A stretch of DNA of 64,000 nucleotides from Absidia repens. Lineage: Eukaryota > Mucoromycota > Mucoromycetes > Mucorales > Cunninghamellaceae. The notes under the pieces were generated by a model. The model saw only the letters and a list, made by a program, of their open reading frames with translations, made no database searches and was not told where the DNA came from. Each line of letters starts with the position of its first letter. Position 1 is the first letter of the stretch. Positions 59,224 to 64,000 of this stretch are shown here, one piece after another. The stretch is from contig MCGE01000003.1 in assembly GCA_002105175.1 (NCBI GenBank), positions 744,001-808,000 of the forward strand. Direction: 5' to 3'. Both the position numbers and the translations under genes were made by a program.

Positions 59224-59679
59224 GTTTGTAAGTGTTGCTGTATGTATTTATAAAAAGAATATATAGATGAATATATAAAAGACAGAGAAGAAAAGAAACA
59301 GAAGAGATAAAATAATTGATGGCTGTGCTTAAATAGATAAAAAAAAAAAACTTCGATTCATGTGATATGGTTTAAACGCCGCTACCAAGGACCAGAACTG
59401 GAACAAATAGGCACTAAAGTTCCATGTGAAAAATATTAGGATTCTCCCGGCTTCTCCGCAAAATTTCAACACCCAATACAATGCTCATTTGTCATCTCTT
59501 TATCACATCACATAAATCATACCCTTAGAGTCATCTTGACCTCATTTCATGGCCCCTTTTTTTCATATAAAAATATATCGTACTTCTTTTTTTGTTTTGT
59601 CATAAAATCTCACAAATCAACCGACTTTATCCATACATCGCTCTTCACTACCATTCTCTTTACATTTTTACGGCAGATC

Positions 59680-59711
<32 letters not shown>

Positions 59712-60669
59712 CTACCAAATGCTTTCCACTTCACTGTTTGGCTCTCGTGCGCCGCTTCAATTATAACGAAATGAGAGATGTTCTATTAAACCTTTATTTT
59801 CTATCTTGTTTGACGAATCAGATGCTAGCTTATATGAACTTCTTCACCGAATACTAAACGACTGAGCTGCTCTATTTTTGAAAAAAATGTGTCCTTTTTT
59901 TTGCATGAAAAATCATGACCTCACTGGTACAACCTTTTGCCATCGGGGTTCAATGGATCATTTCCTTCACTGTGGGGAAAAGCTCATTGACACATGCGTT
60001 CATACTCCGTTAACCTGCGTTTCAAGGAAGACGACCAACGTATAAGATTACAATGTTGTATTACTTAGTCTAGCAGTAAGTTGATCTTCACTTCAACGGC
60101 AACTCAATCGATATTAATATTATGTAATAGAAAATCCAGTCACCACATTTCCCCACTGCAGTGTGTAGAATAATGATTGTCTGTGATTTGATTAAGTAGT
60201 AGACACAATTGTACATCGTAACTAGGCCCTCCCCCCCTTTTTTTTGTGGCGTCGCGAAAGGCAATAGCGTGTATGTATAATATTAAAAACTCACAGTTAT
60301 TCCAATCCTGGAAATATTCACCGTATTCGCCAAAGTCAGATTCCAGTCCCTTTTCATACACAAAGATAAATATGAAATTATCAACCCTCCATTTAAAAAA
60401 TACACTATAATTGGCGTAAATATTTTATTGGTCTTATATTAGAGCACGTATATTAAATAGCTCTTTCAAATCAGCGAGTCAAACATTGTAATTCTTCACT
60501 GGGCCAATTGCATATACCCATTGAACAAGGCATTGAGAACAATGGTTGGACAAAAGTCGCCTAATATCTTTTTTTTTTTTTTTTTGGCTACACGCACACC
60601 CTCATTTTTCTACATAGTCATATACAACTAAACAAAACACATAAGAGATACACGTAATGAAAAATTGGA
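59224..60669. other. Upstream region of isocitrate lyase and gene-free spacer
   Basis: Presumed isocitrate lyase promoter at the left edge. T-runs lie near 59684-59710 and 60570-60586. Nothing gene-like is supported, apart from a short stretch near 60533-60570 that resembles 7418-7455. Confidence 0.45.
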
Positions 60670-60870
60670 TATATTTAATTGAGATGTTGATAGAGCATAA
60701 ACTATGACAACTAACACTTAAACTAAGCTATTGACGGCATTCTAAAAGGAAAGGTAATATGGTGGTCCAAAATCACGGATCCAAATGAAGGAGTTTCCCA
60801 CGGTGTTCGTATTGCATTTTCCAAGATGCCCCTTATTTAACTTCTATACTAATCCAGAGATCACCACCAT
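60670..60870 (-). repeat. Dispersed hairpin/poly(A)-signal repeat, copy 13
   Basis: Minus-strand copy with GTGATCTCTGGATTAGTATA, core CGTGGGAAACTCC near 60789-60801, and CTTAGTTTAAGTGTTAGTTG before a degenerate AATTAAATATATCC end. Confidence 0.75.
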
Positions 60871-61344
60871 CATTCATTGAAGAAGAAGAAAAAAAAAAGA
60901 GGAATTTTTTTGTAGGCAAGCTGGAGCTTCGAATTTTCACTTTTTTGCAAGTGAAGGGAGCGGTAAGGCAGCAAAAGCAAAATAAATAAGAGAAAATGAA
61001 AGACACTATTAATCAACCAGTATGATAAAGATTATAATAATCAATAAGAGGCATAATAGGGACAAAGGGCGAAGAACCAGAGTCGCTGATGGAGGAGGCG
61101 AGCGAAGCGGCTTTAGGAAGCAGTTTGGAAGGCGGAAAGTATAAAAACTTTCTGATCAAATACCATGTGTCAGCGAGCTTGACAGACACTGAGAAGAAGA
61201 GTAGAGAATATTCCATAAACTTTCAAGGGTACGGAAGTTCGAAGGAGAAGCGGGAGAAAGATAAGCTTGACATGATCGAGGAGTAGCGTTGATGATGGAG
61301 GACTGAGAAGATGAAGAATTCATTGAAGCATGTAAAAAAAAAAG

Positions 61345-61555
61345 ACATGTTTTATTGAGATGTTGATACAAACTGTGAACAAACTAACATTAAACAAAGC
61401 TAATAAGGCTCCAAAAAGCCACCTAACGGTGTTCCCGAATCTTGAATATCAAAATGAAAGGGTTTCCCCATGCATGTTGTAATCCTTGAGCTGAAACACC
61501 TTCTAAACTAGTCCTGGTACTAATCTAAGATCACCATGACCTCAAAGAAGTTGAA
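61345..61555 (-). repeat. Dispersed hairpin/poly(A)-signal repeat, copy 14
   Basis: Minus-strand copy with GATCTTAGATTAGTACCAGG, TTTCAGCTCAAGGATTACAA, a perfect GGG-GAAA-CCC hairpin at about 61460-61469, GTTAGTTTGTTCACAGTTTG and AATAAAACATG near 61347. Confidence 0.85.
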
Positions 61556-63251
61556 TGGTGAAGAAAAAAATGAAGTAGAAAAAACAAATGAAAAGAAAGA
61601 GTGCGAAAAAAAAAAAAAAAAATGAAAATTGAGGAACAAATAAAATGTACATGACGGATTTGAAAAACGATCTCCCAATCTAACCGACCCACTTAACATG
61701 CCTGACTTATATACTATCATATTACGTGGTTAAACGTTTTATTGTTCAGTAAATAAGTATCGTTAAAACTTTCAGTGAGACACATATTTTGTACGCTCTT
61801 ACTGTACTGTACATAGACTTCCTGTTTTCGTACCAGATAATCAAAAAAAAGAGAGCAACCATTATAGTAGTGTGAAGAAAAGTCATACCAATACAGAATG
61901 ATTATAAGAAAATCACAAAAATCTAAACCGTCTATTTGCGATTATCCATGGCATTACATGTCATTTATCTATAAGCTATGGTCTACTGCACACAGTATGA
62001 ATAAAGAATACCAACATATGCATACATAATTGACATCACTATACAGCACACGTACATACAAATTGTTACAAAGATCTTTTTTATTGTTTATTAGCAAAAC
62101 AGAAGAAAAAATATAATGGAATGATAATAAAATAAAAAGAAGGGTACAGAATGACATGAATATAAAAAATGCGGTGTGATGTAATATGGAAAAAAAATAT
62201 AATGATGTGACAATAAAATAATAAAGCAGTGATATGGAAAAAGAGGGTAATGAAAATAAATTCTAAAAGGGATAAGCAGTGGTACTAGAAAAAGAATAGT
62301 ATCAATAATAATGATAGTACCTTTGATGTGCTGGTAAATCTCGAATGAATGTGGTGGAGGGATCAGGTCTTTGTCCCATAATAAGATTAATAACTCGATG
62401 ATAATGTGCAAAAAAAAAAAAAAAAAAAAAAGGATAGAGCAGTAGTATCTTGCATTTTGTTACTTTTTGACAGTACTGTACAGTACTTGCAAGGCTATAA
62501 CGTATCTGGGCGGGACCACCTGGAAAATTCAAATTCCGGCTTTTTCGAAAGAGTACGTGCAATGCCTAAAACTTACTACTGTGACATTCATGAGAGGCTA
62601 GATTGCAATAATTGGAAGATAGTCAATTGTCTGATTATCTGAAGTTGAATCACTCGCAATATCAAAATACACACCTGATAAAGTAATAAGAATGGGAAAT
62701 AAGTAGGGAGAAGTAAAAAGCTATTATTTTTATTAGAAGGAATTGTTCAAACTATTTGTCCTAATCGCACTTCCACACATAAACACACACAAACATAGAT
62801 CCAGCTACACTATTCAAAAGAGACCAAACTAATAGCGATCTGACTAACACTACAACATGTGACAATGAGGTAGCTAAAGGGCGATCTGACTAACACTGCA
62901 ATAAAATAGGGGGGTTGATTGTAAACGAAGAGATTGTGAAGGTCGTTATTGTTGGCAAAAGTGTACGTAACTATTGTGGAATTAATGACATGAAGTAACG
63001 AGACTAAGGCACAGATAAATAAGAGGGAGACAAAATAAAAGAAAGGAACGATCAAAAGGAGGGGAGAGAAAACAATAAAAGGAAGAATAAATAAAAATAA
63101 AAGAGAGCAGGAAGGAAAAATGATCAACAAAGAAATAGAGAAGCGAAATTAAACTAGCCAATAAAAAGGCCAGCGGCGATTGAATATTGACAATAAGGAA
63201 TATATAATACTCTTTAATTTCAATTTCTGTCAAATCTTGGCCCTCAAATTC
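61556..63251. other. Gene-free AT-rich spacer before the retrotransposon
   Basis: Contains A-runs near 61607-61622 and 62410-62430, a 17-bp direct repeat at about 62836 and 62880, and a stretch near 62300-62600 with protein-like pieces on the minus strand that I cannot join into a gene. Confidence 0.45.
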
Positions 63252-63446
63252 TGTTGGTGTGCCTGTAGTCCTACCAGCCCTTGGTAAGCGCTTGGTGAAG
63301 CACAACAACAACAACAAATAGTGATTTGATATAAATAGTGTATTTTATTCAATTAATAAAAAAGGACAATCTTTAACTATCTAAAAACTTATTCTAAAAA
63401 CTACTGTCCCAGTGACCCAACTATATATACATCCCCTGATTTAACA
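63252..63446 (+). repeat. 5' long terminal repeat of a Ty3/Gypsy-type element
   Basis: Starts TGTTGGTGTG and ends CTGATTTAACA, i.e. the TGTT...AACA inverted termini typical of LTRs, 195 bp in all. It carries a TATA box (GATATAAATAG near 63332) and an AATAAAAAAG signal near 63354. A primer-binding-like sequence follows two bases later and a gag frame 29 bases later. The other LTR is outside the window, so this rests on structure rather than on a matched pair. Confidence 0.75.
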
Positions 63447-63448
63447 AC

Positions 63449-63466
63449 TGGTAGCTTAATAGCCGT
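63449..63466 (+). other. Candidate tRNA primer-binding site
   Basis: TGGTAGCTTAATAGCCG begins two bases after the LTR end. Primer sites of LTR elements start with TGG, complementary to the tRNA 3' CCA. The primer tRNA would end GCTA-CCA; I cannot assign the amino acid. Confidence 0.55.
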
Positions 63467-63475
63467 ATAACGATC

Positions 63476-64000
63476 ATGACAACTAACCTTGAAGATGCAC
63501 TTGCAAGAATGGCAGAAGCAATGACACTGATGGCCAGGAACCAAGGACAACAGAACTACGTTGGTTTACAAGCAGCCAAAGTCAAGGTACCCGTGCCTAG
63601 TCATCTGTCGGGGGATCGTGATGCTGTTGAAGTGGACAATTGGATTGCTGACATGGACCATTACTTCAAGATCACGCAGTTGGGGGATCAAGATCAAATG
63701 GAGTTTGCTGTGACACTGTTTGGAACCAAGGCGAAGACGTGGTGGCGAAGATTGCAAGCCAATAAGGAATCCGATAAACCCAAGGATTGGAAGGAATTGA
63801 GTGAAGCAATCAAGGTGGCTTTCAAACCTGCTGGATCATACCTAAGTGCAAGAAATCAGTTTGCTGCGTTACGTCAAGATGGATCTGTGGTCACTTACAG
63901 CGAAAAGTTTGAAGAATTGCGATTGGTGATTGGTGATGTGTCCGAGGCTGAAGGTTTGGACAAATACATTCGTGGACTGAAGCCAGATGTTCAAGCTCAC
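63476..64000 (+). mobile_element. Ty3/Gypsy retrotransposon, start of gag (runs off the window)
   Basis: An open frame of 175 codons from ATG at 63476 to the window end. It opens with a short acidic helix, followed by the Retrotrans_gag-like core: VEVDNWIADMDHYFKI, FAVTLFGTKAKTWWRRLQA, DWKELSEAIKVAFKP, then SVVTYSEKFEELRLVIGDVS and YIRGLKPDVQAH. These are the capsid-domain landmarks of Ty3/Gypsy Gag (the W-x-A-D...W-W pattern). The frame is unbroken and fairly free of decay, hinting at a young insertion. Zinc knuckle, protease, reverse transcriptase and integrase would lie to the right. Confidence 0.85.

Noticed and set aside
59440..59465. CCCGGCTTCTCCG upstream of isocitrate lyase as a carbon-source response element
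   Set aside because: The spacing is one base off the CCRTYSRNCCG consensus and the inner bases do not match.
62562..62600. MPKTYYCDI start resembling the N-terminus of U1 snRNP protein C
   Set aside because: Only about nine residues agree, the second zinc-finger cysteine and following histidines do not appear, and no splice site would supply them.

Overview
The window is nuclear DNA of a filamentous fungus, most likely a zygomycete-type fungus of the Mucorales. The reasons are an AT-rich sequence with very many A/T homopolymers, genes split by short introns of about 45-120 bp with GTAAGT-like donors, classic fungal genes (isocitrate lyase, Uso1, a Spt23/Mga2-type factor, a LIM-RhoGAP), and a GDP-fucose-type transporter, which fits fucose-containing Mucorales cell walls. 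Species cannot be named from the sequence alone.

Layout. 1-6962: 3' end of a Ser-rich wall-type protein (+), a complex I NDUFA5-type subunit (-), DNA topoisomerase III (-) and a divergently transcribed GDP-fucose transporter (+). 6963-18212: about 11 kb without a recognised intact protein gene. It holds a four-unit tandem array (8.4-11.5 kb), a tRNA-Gly(GCC) and many repeats. 18213-21394: reticulon-like gene (-) and a decayed Ste20-type kinase (-). 21395-28740: a Spt23/Mga2-like TIG/ankyrin factor (-) head to head with a USP12/46-type deubiquitinase (+). 28741-32420: a second repeat block, largely a duplicate of 14.3-16.65 kb. 32421-36955: a Pho80-type cyclin, an ankyrin protein and an unrecognised Gln/Ser/Asn-rich protein, all +. 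37437-49143: a dense run with a LIM-RhoGAP (-), HMG-CoA synthase (-), a GUCD1-like protein (-), an OPA3-like protein (-) and, divergently, amidophosphoribosyltransferase (+). 49144-51942: repeats and a short ORF. 51943-55423: Uso1/p115 tether (-), with a one-base frame break in a homopolymer. 57421-59223: isocitrate lyase (-). 59224-63251: repeats. 63252-64000: 5' LTR, primer site and gag start of a Ty3/Gypsy-type retrotransposon running off the edge.

The genes are mostly unrelated housekeeping functions: genome maintenance, respiration, sterol and purine synthesis, glyoxylate cycle, Golgi/ER traffic and Rho signalling. Three divergent pairs share short promoters. The most unusual material is repetitive. 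At least 14 copies of a roughly 200-bp element carry a GGG-loop-CCC hairpin core, most ending in an AATAAA-like signal. There is also the tandem array of promoter-bearing units with a conserved C-terminal peptide tail, and a roughly 2-kb segmental duplication. Exon boundaries were worked out by eye from splice consensus, reading frame and family conservation; every multi-exon model closes in frame, Uso1 only after allowing for its one-base break.
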